Assembly (NCBI GenBank): GCA_001515945.1
Contig: LOER01000006.1
Span: forward strand, 1 to 50,319
Origin: Desulfitibacter sp. BRH_c19
GTDB taxonomy: Bacteria > Bacillota > DSM-16504 > Desulfitibacterales > Desulfitibacteraceae
Direction of reading: 5' to 3'
Length of the DNA: 50,319 nt
Positions within the stretch are counted from its first letter, which is position 1. Each line of letters begins with the position of its first letter. The notes under the pieces are model-generated. The model ran no database searches, was not told where the DNA came from, and saw nothing but the letters and a program-made list of their open reading frames with translations. Position numbers and translations under genes: made by a program. Shown piece by piece: positions 1-9,000 of the stretch.

Positions 1-585
1 TTCTCTTAGCTTTTCTGGGCTTCCTGCTATTGTTTCTGCTATTTTTATGGCGTTTCGTAAACCTTCCATTGTGTACATGCCGCCCATTACATGCTTGGTT
101 GTATTTGTTAATGCCCAATAAAAACGATTTATATCTGCTGCTTCGTCTGGTACATCTGTTGGGAAGGTGTTTATTACATAGAAGGAAACGTTATCAAGAT
201 AGTCTACCATACGAGCTATATCTCTAACATCATGGGTATTTGTTTTACGTTTTTGACCATTGTCTAAATCAAGAGCATATAAAACTGTACCTCCTGTACC
301 TAAATGGGTACGGCTTTTTTCTAGGTGGAGATCATTTTTTTCGTCCTGTCCATAAAGGACTACTTTAGATGGTGCCGACTTAATAGCAGCTTCTAGCATA
401 GACTTTGGAATTTTAACTATTTCACCTTCTACTATAGCTCCACCCTCTGTAAATATCTGGCGTGCTCTTTCGCTTTTTATCTTCATACCTACTTCTTCTA
501 GAATTTCTACTGTTGCTTCATGTACTGAATTAATTTGCTCTTCTGTTAATAATTTGAGTTGTCCTCCGTTTAAAGCTGGAAACAT
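1..585 (-). CDS. MttB-superfamily corrinoid methyltransferase, N-terminal part
   Basis: The frame opens at an ATG preceded by AAAAGGAGGAGCAATAAACC and stays open for 195 codons to the window edge, so only the N-terminal part is present. The translation begins MFPALNGGQLKLLTEEQI and contains HEATVEILEEVGMKI and an HLGTGGTVLYALDLD stretch followed by DIARMVDYLDN. This matches the start of trimethylamine methyltransferase (MttB) family proteins, which move a methyl group from a methylated amine to a corrinoid protein. Most bacterial members lack pyrrolysine and act on quaternary amines such as glycine betaine, proline betaine or carnitine. The region where MttB carries pyrrolysine is outside the window, so that point cannot be judged. 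A betaine-type ABC importer lies about 2 kb away on the same strand, which supports a quaternary-amine substrate. Substrate assignment is inference. Confidence 0.82.
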   Translation of the reverse strand, partial: MFPALNGGQLKLLTEEQINSVHEATVEILEEVGMKIKSERARQIFTEGGAIVEGEIVKIPKSMLEAAIKSAPSKVVLYGQDEKNDLHLEKSRTHLGTGGTVLYALDLDNGQKRKTNTHDVRDIARMVDYLDNVSFYVINTFPTDVPDEAADINRFYWALTNTTKHVMGGMYTMEGLRNAIKIAETIAGSPEKLRE

Positions 586-664
586 GGTTTATTGCTCCTC
601 CTTTTATAGCATGCTTTTTACTATCTAATATAGGAGTAGCAATTTTAGTGCCAAAACCAAAAAC

Positions 665-710
665 ATAGAAAAAAGCCCTAGACACTTAGAATATAAGCAT
701 CAAGGGCTTT
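665..710 (-). terminator. Rho-independent terminator after the amidotransferase gene
   Basis: Read on the minus strand, arms AAAGCCCT and AGGGCTTT (positions 703-710 and 672-679) close a hairpin and are followed by a T-run. It lies about 80 bases past the stop of the amidotransferase gene and upstream of the MttB-like gene, so the two are probably separate transcripts. Confidence 0.7.
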
Positions 711-787
711 GATATTTTGCATGTTTTCTTATTATTGTTGATAATACCTGACTGTGGATTATCAAGTTTAATACTTTTCGGCATTAT

Positions 788-1405
788 TCAACAAAACAAA
801 AAGAAGTTTTCCAATATTATCCTGCCATCTCGATAATCATCGTTATACAATTCAGGATGAAACTGAACTCCATAAACATTTCTATCTTTATCCTTTATAC
901 ACTGAATAGGGGTTAAACTACTTGCTGCTAAATGGATAAATCCTGGCGACACATCCTTGATTTCACAGTAATGATGTTCATAGACTACAATGGGGGATGT
1001 AAGCCCTTTAAAAATTTTATCTTTTTGTAGCAGCTTCACCTCAACATAATCTCTTTCACTCAATTTTTCTTTTTCTATCGGACAAATATAATCCATTTTA
1101 GAGCCATAGGCCACGCCTATTAACTGCATACCTGCACATATACCCAGAAGTGGAACATTGCAATTCCTTATTAGATCATATTCACCTTGGAAAAGGGGTT
1201 CTTCATCCTTTCCCCAAGAGGAATTAAATCTTCCTGAAAGTATTATGTAATCTACAGAATAAACAGCTATGTCTTTAAAAGTTACATCGTGAAAGTGTTT
1301 TACAACAAATTCAGCATCTACTATCTGTGATATATTCTTCTTTAATTCAGGTATCCTACCAAAATCATCTTTATCTTTTTCATTATTAACAAGTAGAATT
1401 CTCAA
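788..1405 (-). CDS. Class I glutamine amidotransferase-like protein
   Basis: A 205-residue single-domain class I amidotransferase. The nucleophile elbow reads LLGICAGMQLIG with Cys90, and the His183/Glu185 dyad lies in VQFHPE near the C-terminus, so the catalytic triad is complete. There is no fused synthetase domain, so it is not a full GMP or CTP synthase. Stand-alone relatives hydrolyse gamma-glutamyl bonds or feed ammonia to a partner. The start is a TTG preceded by AGGGGGATTAAT. It lies 38 bases downstream of the MmgE/PrpD gene on the same strand and ends at a terminator, so the two are probably co-transcribed. The substrate is unknown. Confidence 0.8.
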   Translation of the reverse strand: MRILLVNNEKDKDDFGRIPELKKNISQIVDAEFVVKHFHDVTFKDIAVYSVDYIILSGRFNSSWGKDEEPLFQGEYDLIRNCNVPLLGICAGMQLIGVAYGSKMDYICPIEKEKLSERDYVEVKLLQKDKIFKGLTSPIVVYEHHYCEIKDVSPGFIHLAASSLTPIQCIKDKDRNVYGVQFHPELYNDDYRDGRIILENFFLFC

Positions 1406-1443
1406 ATTAATCCCCCTAGTGTGTCCCTTTCGATTATTTGATA

Positions 1444-2757
1444 TTATAATAATCTAAAAAGTAAGTCAAGGTCTTTAAAATTTTCCAAATTCTCCACAAC
1501 TTCTACTATTTGCCCTGCTTCTCCCGTGCTCTTTACCTGTTCTGCCAGCCAGTAAAACTTGTCTTTAAGCTCTTTCTCACTTAAAGGATTATCCCAGTCT
1601 CCCTTTGCTTTGACCCTGCCTGATAAGTATGTGTCTCCTTTTTTAGTAATAATCCGAACCTCTGCTTCTGCAACCTTTGGAAAATATTCGTCAAAACGAG
1701 CATCATGTATAATTTCTATCCTCTTAAGAACCTTCAATATCTCTGGACTATTTAATGTATCATCCAAGATCTGCCTTGGGCCAACTTCACCCTCTACAAT
1801 AGCTGCGGCAATAGGATATGCTATATTATATTGTGCTTCTTCAGTATTTATTGGAACAGCTGTTTTAAGCCTGGCACTTTCTTTAAAGGTATATACATTG
1901 ATTTTCTCTATTTCATCCGTGTCTAAGATGTTTTTAGCCATTAACTGGAGAGTTGCTGCTATGGCAGGCTGAGCCCAACGACAACAGGCATAGGGTTTAA
2001 AGTAGAGTTTGAGAATATTATATTCTTTTCCAAGTGAATTTACATGATCTGAATAGTCATGAAATCCAAAAATACTCGGAATACCTGTAAATCCTTTGGC
2101 AGCCATTAGTGCAGAGGTTACACCTACTGGGCTCCCCCATCCTATCCCATCCTTAACCATCGATGGATAGTCAATGCAGCGCATCATAGGGTTAATGGGA
2201 GCCTGGTACTCAGCGATTCCTAGGGCATTATAAATATACTCTATATCTAACTTTAACAATTTTGCTGTAGTTGCAGCCGTCGCTATAGAACCCCAGGAAC
2301 CTGAGGAATGATAAACAGGATAATAGTCATGCCAGATGATCCCTGCTCGCATTCCAACTTCATATCCCACAACAACTGCTTCTAGAAGTTCCTTGCCAGT
2401 TTTATGCTTTAGCTCTGCAACAGCAAGGGCAGCAGGAATTATTAAGGCCCCTGGGTGCCCCTTTATCGGTCTATAGCCATCATCTATATCTAATGCATTT
2501 GCCTGAAAGGCATTAGCAAATGTAGCTCCTACGCAGTTGCTTTCTCTCCCTTGTGTAATTATGGTAGAACTTTGACCCGGCCACATACTTCTAGCAAATT
2601 CCCGGGCAAGCCCTGCAACCTTTGTTTGACTACCTCCAAGAATAGCCCCTAATAAATCCAAAATACATATCTTTGCCTTAAGAATAACCTCTTCTGGTAA
2701 ATTTTCATAGTCCAAGTTTTTTATGAATTTAGCTACTTTGAGATTTCCATTTCGCAT
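1444..2757 (-). CDS. MmgE/PrpD family protein
   Basis: A 437-residue protein of the MmgE/PrpD family (2-methylcitrate dehydratase, cis-aconitate decarboxylase and related enzymes). Recognisable blocks are the N-terminal LKAKICILDLLGAILGGS, the ANALDIDDGYRPIKGHPG block with its conserved Asp/His residues, and KPYACCRWAQPAIAA. Length is typical. The start ATG has GGAGGAGTATTT in front. No prpB, prpC or citrate-synthase-like gene is nearby, so a methylcitrate cycle role is not supported. The neighbouring amidotransferase and OpuC-type importer suggest a catabolic role on an imported compound, but that is inference. A strong terminator separates it from the importer genes upstream. Confidence 0.85.
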   Translation of the reverse strand: MRNGNLKVAKFIKNLDYENLPEEVILKAKICILDLLGAILGGSQTKVAGLAREFARSMWPGQSSTIITQGRESNCVGATFANAFQANALDIDDGYRPIKGHPGALIIPAALAVAELKHKTGKELLEAVVVGYEVGMRAGIIWHDYYPVYHSSGSWGSIATAATTAKLLKLDIEYIYNALGIAEYQAPINPMMRCIDYPSMVKDGIGWGSPVGVTSALMAAKGFTGIPSIFGFHDYSDHVNSLGKEYNILKLYFKPYACCRWAQPAIAATLQLMAKNILDTDEIEKINVYTFKESARLKTAVPINTEEAQYNIAYPIAAAIVEGEVGPRQILDDTLNSPEILKVLKRIEIIHDARFDEYFPKVAEAEVRIITKKGDTYLSGRVKAKGDWDNPLSEKELKDKFYWLAEQVKSTGEAGQIVEVVENLENFKDLDLLFRLL

Positions 2758-2803
2758 AAATACTCCTCCAATAATTTCGTTTCCTTGTAAACTACTGATT
2801 ATG

Positions 2804-2838
2804 AAAAAGTAGATAAGCTATTAAAGCTTATCTACTTT
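2804..2838 (-). terminator. Rho-independent terminator of the importer operon
   Basis: Arms AAAGTAGATAAGCT and AGCTTATCTACTTT form a perfect 14-bp stem with a 5-base loop. On the minus strand it is followed by a short T-run. It sits just past the substrate-binding protein gene. Confidence 0.85.
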
Positions 2839-2848
2839 GTCTCCGTAG

Positions 2849-3775
2849 TTAATTTGAAAGTAAATTATTATCCAGGAGCCATTGTCTTGCTACATCTTCT
2901 GGTTCTTCACCTTCAATATCTACAAGATAATTCATTTGAGTCATGGTTTCAGTATCAAGTAATGGCCCTGCATCTCCTAAAAGTTGCTCAATCTCTGGCA
3001 TATTTTCTAAAGTATCCTGCCTAATAACTACTGATGGATTATATACAGGGAAAAACTTTTTGTCATCTTGAAGGTTTATCAAGTCAAAGTCAGCTATTCT
3101 TCCATCTGTTGCAAAACCCATTGCACAAGGTACTAAGCCATCCCTCAAAGCACCATAAGTTATACCAATATCCATTATTTCTACATCAGTAAATTTAAAC
3201 CCATAAACATTTTCTAATTCAGGTAATCCGTCAGGTCTTATAGCAAATTCATGGTCTGTTCCAAATATCGCTTCATTACCTTGGTTAATATAATCTCCTA
3301 ATTGAGAGATAGTTTCTATACCTAATTCACTAGCTTGATCCTTATTCATCATTAATGTATACGTATTATCAAATTGTGCATAAGGCAACCAAACCATGCC
3401 ATTTCCCAAATCTTCTTCCTTCACTTTTTGATACGCCTCTTCAGAATCTGTTAGTGCTTCTTCGTGTCCTAAGGCCACCAACCATGCTGTACCTGTATAT
3501 TCCCAGTAGAGATCAATTTCACCACTTTCTAAGGCTTCCCTGCAAACAGTTGTTCCACCTAAACCAGTCCTATCTTCAACTTCATATCCGTTATCTTCTA
3601 AAATCTGTATAGCAATTTGACCAAGTATTAGCTGCTCTGTAAATTCCTTTGAACCAATTTTTACTGTACCTTTTACATCTGCTCCATCATCACCATCATC
3701 CGTTTGACCGCAGCCTACAACCAGTACCAGCGCCAACAAAACAATCAATAAAACAGACAGCCATTTTTTTCCCAT
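2849..3775 (-). CDS. Glycine betaine/choline-type ABC transporter substrate-binding lipoprotein
   Basis: A 308-residue precursor with an N-terminal hydrophobic stretch and lipobox LVVGC (Cys22), so it is a lipoprotein on the outer face of the membrane. The mature protein opens with KIGSKEFTEQLILGQI and continues LESGEIDLYWEYTGTAW, the signature of OpuCC/OsmF-type (OpuAC family) binding proteins for betaine, choline, carnitine and similar quaternary ammonium compounds. It is the last gene of a four-gene operon with two permeases and an ATPase, 91 bases downstream of the second permease. Clostridia use this type for osmoprotection and also to import betaines as substrates. The MttB-like gene nearby favours the second, but this is inference. 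Confidence 0.9.
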   Translation of the reverse strand: MGKKWLSVLLIVLLALVLVVGCGQTDDGDDGADVKGTVKIGSKEFTEQLILGQIAIQILEDNGYEVEDRTGLGGTTVCREALESGEIDLYWEYTGTAWLVALGHEEALTDSEEAYQKVKEEDLGNGMVWLPYAQFDNTYTLMMNKDQASELGIETISQLGDYINQGNEAIFGTDHEFAIRPDGLPELENVYGFKFTDVEIMDIGITYGALRDGLVPCAMGFATDGRIADFDLINLQDDKKFFPVYNPSVVIRQDTLENMPEIEQLLGDAGPLLDTETMTQMNYLVDIEGEEPEDVARQWLLDNNLLSN

Positions 3776-3866
3776 TATCCTCTTTAACCTCCCCTTTAAA
3801 TTTTATTTCTTATTTTTTATGTAACTATTCAGGTGCCCTCTTAACTTCTGCCTGAATAATTAAGCA

Positions 3867-4601
3867 TTATGCCTCACTTTTTAATCTAGCTTCCACACTC
3901 CCCAAAACATTATCAAGTAAAATTGCTAACAGGGCACTTAAAATGGCACCTGCCAAAATTATATGAGTTCGCATTAAGCTCAAACCTGTTACAATTAAAT
4001 CTCCCAGTCCCCCTGCACCAATAAATGTAGAAAGAGTTGCAACTCCAACAGATATTACTATAGAAGTTCGAATTCCCGCAAACATAATAGATAGTGCTAA
4101 TGGAAGCTCAATTCTGGTAAGTATTCTTAATGGGGTCATTCCCATCCCCTTTGCAGCATCAATAATATCTTCATTAATGCTCTGTATGCCAATTGAAGTG
4201 TTTCTTAAAATTGGTAACAAAGCATACAACCACAATGCAAAAACCGCAGTTTTGAAACCAATACCTAAAAACACATAGCTTAAGGCTAAGACTGCCAGGC
4301 TCGGTACTGTCTGTGTAATATTTACAATACTATCAACTATAGGGGTTAGAACCCTAAATTTTTGTCTTGTAATCAATATGCCAAGTGGAACGGCTGTCAT
4401 AATAGCTAAGGAAGACGCAATTACTACTAAATTTATATGCTGCCTCAACATTTTTAAGATACCTTTATACGTTAGAATTCTAGCCCCCATAGCCCCACCA
4501 GGGTTATTGACAAAATATATAATTGTAATGGTCATAATTAAAGCAACCACAGCAGGAACAACAAAAGGCCTGTAATTAAAATTCTCTGATCTATTCTTCA
4601 C
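3867..4601 (-). CDS. Betaine-type ABC transporter permease (OpuCB/OpuCD-like)
   Basis: A 244-residue integral membrane protein of the BPD_transp_1 superfamily. It has a first membrane segment near residues 12-30, several further segments, and the cytoplasmic coupling loop (AAKGMGMTPLRILTRIELPLALS) that contacts the ATPase. The start is a GTG inside the last codons of the ATPase gene, an 11-base overlap that points to translational coupling. It carries a longer N-terminus than the other permease of the operon. Two different permeases plus one ATPase and a separate binding protein is the OpuC/OpuB arrangement. Confidence 0.9.
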   Translation of the reverse strand: MKNRSENFNYRPFVVPAVVALIMTITIIYFVNNPGGAMGARILTYKGILKMLRQHINLVVIASSLAIMTAVPLGILITRQKFRVLTPIVDSIVNITQTVPSLAVLALSYVFLGIGFKTAVFALWLYALLPILRNTSIGIQSINEDIIDAAKGMGMTPLRILTRIELPLALSIMFAGIRTSIVISVGVATLSTFIGAGGLGDLIVTGLSLMRTHIILAGAILSALLAILLDNVLGSVEARLKSEA

Positions 4602-5697
4602 TAGGCTTCACCGCCTTAAATATATCATCTATAGAAATAGCACCAAGCAATTCTCCTTCCTTATTTAGTACCACTATATAACTCTCCCCAAAGTTTAACA
4701 TCAATGAAAGAGCATCATTTAAAGTTGCACCTTCTTCGATACAGTTTTCAGTAGCTATGCACGCGTCTCCTACCCATTGTGCATCATCTTTTAAATCTTC
4801 TTTTGTAACAATACCCTTAAACTTTCCATTACTAGAGCATACAGCTACAATTCCCAACTCACTTGAAGCCAAAAGTTCTTTAACATTATCAATTCCTTCA
4901 TTTTCTGAAACAATAGGTATTCTAGGTTTAACCACTTCTCTTATTCGCATAAGATGCAGCCGTTTAATAGATCTGTTGCGACCCACTAAACTAATAACAA
5001 AATCATTTACAGGCATACTAAGCAATTGATCTGGTGTAGAATATTGAACAAGCTTGCCTTCCGATAAAACTGCAATCATATCTCCCATTTTAATTGCTTC
5101 ATCAATGTCATGTGTTACAAAAATAATTGTTTTTTTCATTTGTGCTTGCAGTCGTAAAAATTCATTCTGTAGCTTAGCTCTTGTTATGGGATCAACTGCA
5201 CCAAATGGTTCATCCATTAACATTATTGGAGGTTTAGCAGCCATGCCCCTGGCAACTCCAACCCGTTGTCTTTGTCCACCACTTAAAGCTGAAGGCCTTC
5301 TATATCTATAAATTTCAGGATCTAAACCCACTATCTGTAATAGTTCATCTACTCTAGGCTTTATTTCTTTCATTGGCCACTTTTTTTCCTTTAATACTGT
5401 AGCAACATTATCTGCTATGCTCATATGAGGAAACAATCCAATTCCTTGAATTACATATCCTATATCAAGCCTTAATTTTATTGGATCTATTTTAGAACTT
5501 TCCTGTCCGTTAATATATATTTCGCCATGGGTAGGTTCTATTAAACGGTTTACCATCCTCATTGATGTTGTTTTTCCACATCCAGATGGCCCAACTAGAA
5601 CACAAATATTGCCCTTTGGTACATCTAGTGATAAATCATCAACAGCCCTGGTATTGCCCTTCACAAATATCTTAGTCACATTCTTAAATCTGATCAT
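4591..5697 (-). CDS. Betaine-type ABC transporter ATP-binding protein with CBS domains (OpuCA-like)
   Basis: A 368-residue ATPase. The nucleotide-binding domain shows Walker A GPSGCGKTT, signature LSGGQRQRVGVARG, Walker B IMLMDEPFGAVDP and the switch histidine in IFVTHD. The last ~110 residues form a CBS pair (NVKELLASSELGIVAVCS and EGATLNDALSLMLNFGESY), as in OpuCA and OpuAA, where the pair senses ionic strength or nucleotides and gates transport. The ATG at 5697 is chosen because GGGAGGGTTAAT precedes it. An upstream in-frame GTG at 5715 lacks a site. The gene sits between the two permease genes. Confidence 0.93.
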   Translation of the reverse strand: MIRFKNVTKIFVKGNTRAVDDLSLDVPKGNICVLVGPSGCGKTTSMRMVNRLIEPTHGEIYINGQESSKIDPIKLRLDIGYVIQGIGLFPHMSIADNVATVLKEKKWPMKEIKPRVDELLQIVGLDPEIYRYRRPSALSGGQRQRVGVARGMAAKPPIMLMDEPFGAVDPITRAKLQNEFLRLQAQMKKTIIFVTHDIDEAIKMGDMIAVLSEGKLVQYSTPDQLLSMPVNDFVISLVGRNRSIKRLHLMRIREVVKPRIPIVSENEGIDNVKELLASSELGIVAVCSSNGKFKGIVTKEDLKDDAQWVGDACIATENCIEEGATLNDALSLMLNFGESYIVVLNKEGELLGAISIDDIFKAVKPSEE

Positions 5698-5745
5698 ATT
5701 AACCCTCCCACTCACTAAGTCGTATTGTTTAAGTATGTATAAAAT

Positions 5746-6399
5746 CTAGCTCTGACGCTTAATCATTCTTTTTTCCAACCAGCCCAGGCCATAGTCAGCA
5801 ACTATGGCTAAAATAGCAATTAAAATGGCTCCAGTAATAATCATTTGTGGATTAGTTCGTGAAATACCTCTAAATATTAGCTCACCTAAACCTCTAGCCC
5901 CAATATATGACGCAATAGCTCCAATGCCAACCACCATTACTACAGCTGTTCGTATTCCTGCAATGATAACAGGTAAAGACATAGGAACTTTTATGCGACT
6001 CAAAATACTTATTTCTGTCATCCCCATTCCCTTTGCTGCTTCAAGAATATCGGGTTCAATGTTTTTTATTCCCACATATGTATTTCGTACGATAGGTAAC
6101 AATGAATAAACAATTAAAGCTACCAAAGCATTCCTAAATCCTATTCCTAGGATAGGTAATAATAGGGCCATTAAAGCTATACTGGGTACTGTCATCATGA
6201 TTTGAGTAAATGGTAAAATTACATTTGCAAGCTTCTCGTTATAAGAGCAAAATAACCCTAATGTAATTCCTAAAACTATCGCAACTAGGACTGCAAGAAA
6301 GACCAATCCAGCATGGTCAATCACAAGCTCTATAATGGCATCTTGTCTCCTAATCATATAGTCACATAACGCTGTCATACTTTCCCATGCACCTGTCAT
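5746..6399 (-). CDS. Betaine-type ABC transporter permease (OpuCB/OpuCD-like)
   Basis: A 217-residue permease, first gene of the importer operon. It has about five to six membrane segments and the coupling loop EAAKGMGMTEISILSRIKVPMSL, closely similar to that of the second permease. The ATG has GGGAGGATGAAGC in front. It ends 48 bases before the ATPase start. With the second permease it would form a heterodimeric membrane channel. Confidence 0.9.
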   Translation of the reverse strand: MTGAWESMTALCDYMIRRQDAIIELVIDHAGLVFLAVLVAIVLGITLGLFCSYNEKLANVILPFTQIMMTVPSIALMALLLPILGIGFRNALVALIVYSLLPIVRNTYVGIKNIEPDILEAAKGMGMTEISILSRIKVPMSLPVIIAGIRTAVVMVVGIGAIASYIGARGLGELIFRGISRTNPQMIITGAILIAILAIVADYGLGWLEKRMIKRQS

Positions 6400-6446
6400 G
6401 CTTCATCCTCCCATCGGTTAGTTGCTTATCTAAACTCTAACTGTAA

Positions 6447-6475
6447 TTATTAGCATGATTAGTCCGTTTGTACAA
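6447..6475 (-). promoter_or_regulatory. Possible promoter of the importer operon
   Basis: On the minus strand TTGTAC (6475-6470) and TAATAA (6452-6447) are 17 bases apart, ending about 47 bases before the first permease ATG. The -35 is fair and the -10 poor. The rest of the 6400-6827 stretch is AT-rich and shows no gene or obvious riboswitch. Confidence 0.35.
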
Positions 6476-6827
6476 TTTATACTTGAAATTTATAGTTATT
6501 CCTATTTTAACAATGAGCGCCCTTTTTAAAGAAATTCATATATAAATTATGCAAGTTTTATTCCACTTAAAATATTTAGTTAATTCCAAATTTTTTAATA
6601 ATACAATGGCGCATAATTTATCCTCTTTCTTAATATTAGCCGCCATTCTATTGTAAATAATCGCGAAATCCTACCTATATCAAAAGGTAGCATGTTTTAT
6701 TATTATTGAAAAATCACTATATACTTTTATTATTTTTAATAAACTTTTCTTAAACACACCATGGACGCCATTTGCATTAGTATAATTACAAGATTTATTT
6801 CTAATTATAAAGCCTCTGTTTTTGGCA

Positions 6828-6856
6828 GAAAAAAACTCAGCAGTTTAATGCTGAGC
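6828..6856 (-). terminator. Terminator downstream of the hydrolase remnant
   Basis: Minus-strand hairpin CTCAGCA/TGCTGAG with a 6-base loop, followed by seven T. It lies 28 bases past the stop of the decayed hydrolase gene and has probably outlived it. Confidence 0.75.
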
Positions 6857-6883
6857 ATTCTGATTGCCTTAATCTATTTTTTC

Positions 6884-7375
6884 TTAAAGTCTTTGGATTA
6901 TTTCATCATGGGGATGACCATAGCTGTTATCCTTACCCGCTGAATATATGGCCACCTCAGGTTTAACCTTATCTAGAAAATCCCTCGAATTTGAAGTTCT
7001 TGATCCATGATGTCCCAGCTGGATAATCTGTGCCTTCAGGTTATACCCCCTATCAATAATCTGTCTTTCTACTGGTGTTTCCACATCCCCTGTAAACATA
7101 AACCCTATTTCTCCATAAACAATCCTAACCGCAAGGCTTCCTACATGGAAATCTCCTGTAAGAGTATTGGGGTTTAATACCTCAATGACACTAGAGCCAA
7201 TTTTATATGTTTCTCCTGCCCTGGGTTCGTTGTAGTCTACACCACTATCTAAAATAGCATCTAATACCCTTTCAAAGGTCTTTGATCTATGGGTATCCCC
7301 AGACATCCCAAACTTCGGCAACCTTAAATTCCTTTAGTACTTTATCTAGCTGTCCTATGTGATCTTTATATATAG
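6884..7375 (-). pseudogene. Decayed ComEC-like metallo-beta-lactamase-fold hydrolase
   Basis: The open part (6884-7321, 145 residues) has the C-terminal half of a ComEC/Rec2-type metallo-beta-lactamase domain: RSKTFERVLDAIL, GFMFTGDVE, LGHHGSRTS and GHPHDEI. The N-terminal HxHxDH metal site is missing from it. A second frame just upstream (about 7305-7365) reads DHIGQLDKVLKEFKVAEVW, which is the natural continuation of that site, so a frameshift lies near 7300-7325. Stops precede DHIG at once and the residues before it no longer match HPHA. The C-terminus also stops early, at GHPHDEIIQRL, where relatives continue for another 10-20 residues. The gene is therefore broken at both ends and inactive as a metal hydrolase. 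Confidence 0.75.
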
Positions 7376-7642
7376 ACAATTACTAGTAAACGCCGAGATT
7401 TAAAGTATTTATCTTTGCATACTTCGTTCATATCGAAAACCAAGTATTTCCCTATTTGTGTTTAAAAATAGAAATGTATAGTTTAAGGATTTCAAATGGA
7501 TAATTTCACTCGATATTGAATTTAAGGACTAAAATAAAAAAATGTTTTATATAAATTGGAATGCCCAGTCTATGGAAATTATTAGATTGTATTTTTTATT
7601 ATCCGTAGCTAAAACATAATAATAAGCAAGGAGAAATTTTTA

Positions 7643-7972
7643 ATAAAAAAAGTAAAAGACCGAATTCTACTAGGAGCAATTACTGGAGCACTGGTATCTG
7701 CACCTCTTCAAGTGTTTGATATTTGGATACACAAGCGTGGAATGACAGGAACTGGTTATGCTGCATGGAGTTCATTATATGGTGTCCTCGCAAGAATGGG
7801 TGCTAGTTGCGTATATCCCATGGATGAAGACACTAATCTTAATGGTCTAATTTGTCATACTGTTTATGGTCTAGTTACTAGTGAGGCTGCTGTAAGATTA
7901 GGAGATGAGAGTTTATTTAAGCCTAGTCAAGCAAAGAACAGTTTTTTAAGTGACCCTACTGATGAAAACTAG
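7643..7972 (+). CDS. Small membrane protein, first of three paralogues, possible AUA start
   Basis: A protein of about 109 residues beginning KKVKDRILLGAITGALVS, a glycine-rich membrane segment like those opening the two downstream paralogues. No ATG, GTG or TTG stands at a suitable distance from the only good ribosome site (AAGGAG, 7628-7633). The in-frame codon 9 bases after it is ATA, giving (M)KKVKDRILLG. A GTG at 7712 would cut off the conserved N-terminus and has no ribosome site. Compared with its 150- and 216-residue paralogues it seems to lack middle membrane segments, so it may be a decaying copy. The role is unknown. The stretch 7376-7627 upstream shows no gene. Confidence 0.5.
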   Translation: MKKVKDRILLGAITGALVSAPLQVFDIWIHKRGMTGTGYAAWSSLYGVLARMGASCVYPMDEDTNLNGLICHTVYGLVTSEAAVRLGDESLFKPSQAKNSFLSDPTDEN

Positions 7973-8248
7973 TGATAGAAACCTAGTATTTTTACTCAAT
8001 TTATTGCTAGCCTATTGAAATACAAAGGGTAGCCTAAATTACATAAAGAAAATACCTTAAATGATTGAGAAATAGCTAATGCTATTATTTATCAACAAAA
8101 CTAGTACTCTTAAAGGTAGCTCTTAGACATTAAAATCAATCCATGCAATCTACTAAGTGCAAGGTTTAGTTCATATACAGCTTGTACACACGCAATTTCC
8201 AGAAACCAATACTGCATGATTTAACATATCAATTGGGAGGTAAATAAT

Positions 8249-8899
8249 TTGAACAAAGGCAAAGATGTTTTCATTTTGTGGGTTATAGCTGGCATAACAG
8301 GTGTAATTGCTCGTGATATATATAGTGTTTTTGCAAAAATGATTGGTTTTGCCGACTTTTATATATGGAGTGTTGGAGCTGCCTTAATGATAGAACAGAA
8401 GCAAATACAAACAATTTCGGGAACGATAGTGGGATTATTGATAGATATTGTTGTCGGAGCTATGTTTGGCGTCATCATAGGTTTACTGATAGAAAGGCGG
8501 GGGAAAAGTGGCTATATCATTAAAGGTTGGGGTGTTGGGTTAGCCGCTTGGATGTTTTTTTATGGTATCCTTTACCACAACCTGCCTTTTACCACAGGTT
8601 CAGCACCAAGTGATCCGTTATCAAACTTAAGTGCATTCATTGGACATTCAATCTTTGGAATTGTAGGAGCTGTAGTGTATGTGAATATCTTAGGCAAAAA
8701 ATTTGCTGAAACATACAATATTAACTCCTATTCTGATAGTGATAATAATGTATCAGAGTGTAAGAAGAAGCCAATGAGGTTTAAGGTATCCGTACAACCA
8801 GTAGCTAAAAAGATTATTATAAAGAAACCAAGTAAACTTATGAGCTTCAAGAAGTCTAAAAAAAGCATGATAAAACAAGTCTTGGAAAAACTAAAATGA
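8249..8899 (+). CDS. Multi-pass membrane protein of unknown function
   Basis: A 216-residue protein with about four hydrophobic segments (VIAGITGVIARD, LLIDIVVGAMFGVIIGLLI, GVGLAAWMFFYGILY, FIGHSIFGIVGAVVYVNIL) and a Lys-rich cytoplasmic tail of some 45 residues ending KSMIKQVLEKLK. The TTG start has GGGAGGTAAATAA in front. The layout, a first G-rich helix, an ERRGKSGYIIKG loop and a final GHSIFGIVG-type helix, recurs in the next gene, so the two are paralogues. They resemble YqhR/DUF6789-like membrane proteins of Bacilli and Clostridia, but this is recollection only. The basic tail is unique to this copy. Confidence 0.75.
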   Translation: MNKGKDVFILWVIAGITGVIARDIYSVFAKMIGFADFYIWSVGAALMIEQKQIQTISGTIVGLLIDIVVGAMFGVIIGLLIERRGKSGYIIKGWGVGLAAWMFFYGILYHNLPFTTGSAPSDPLSNLSAFIGHSIFGIVGAVVYVNILGKKFAETYNINSYSDSDNNVSECKKKPMRFKVSVQPVAKKIIIKKPSKLMSFKKSKKSMIKQVLEKLK

Positions 8900-9000
8900 A
8901 TGTGGATTAGCTTATACATAATGTTAGACATCTGTAAGACAAGAAAAATGTATTAAGTCTAATAAACAATAAATATTGGCGATATAGGAGGAACTCTTCT

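Noticed and set aside
6761-6943. 60-codon plus-strand frame
   Set aside because: No ribosome site, overlaps a minus-strand terminator and the hydrolase remnant.
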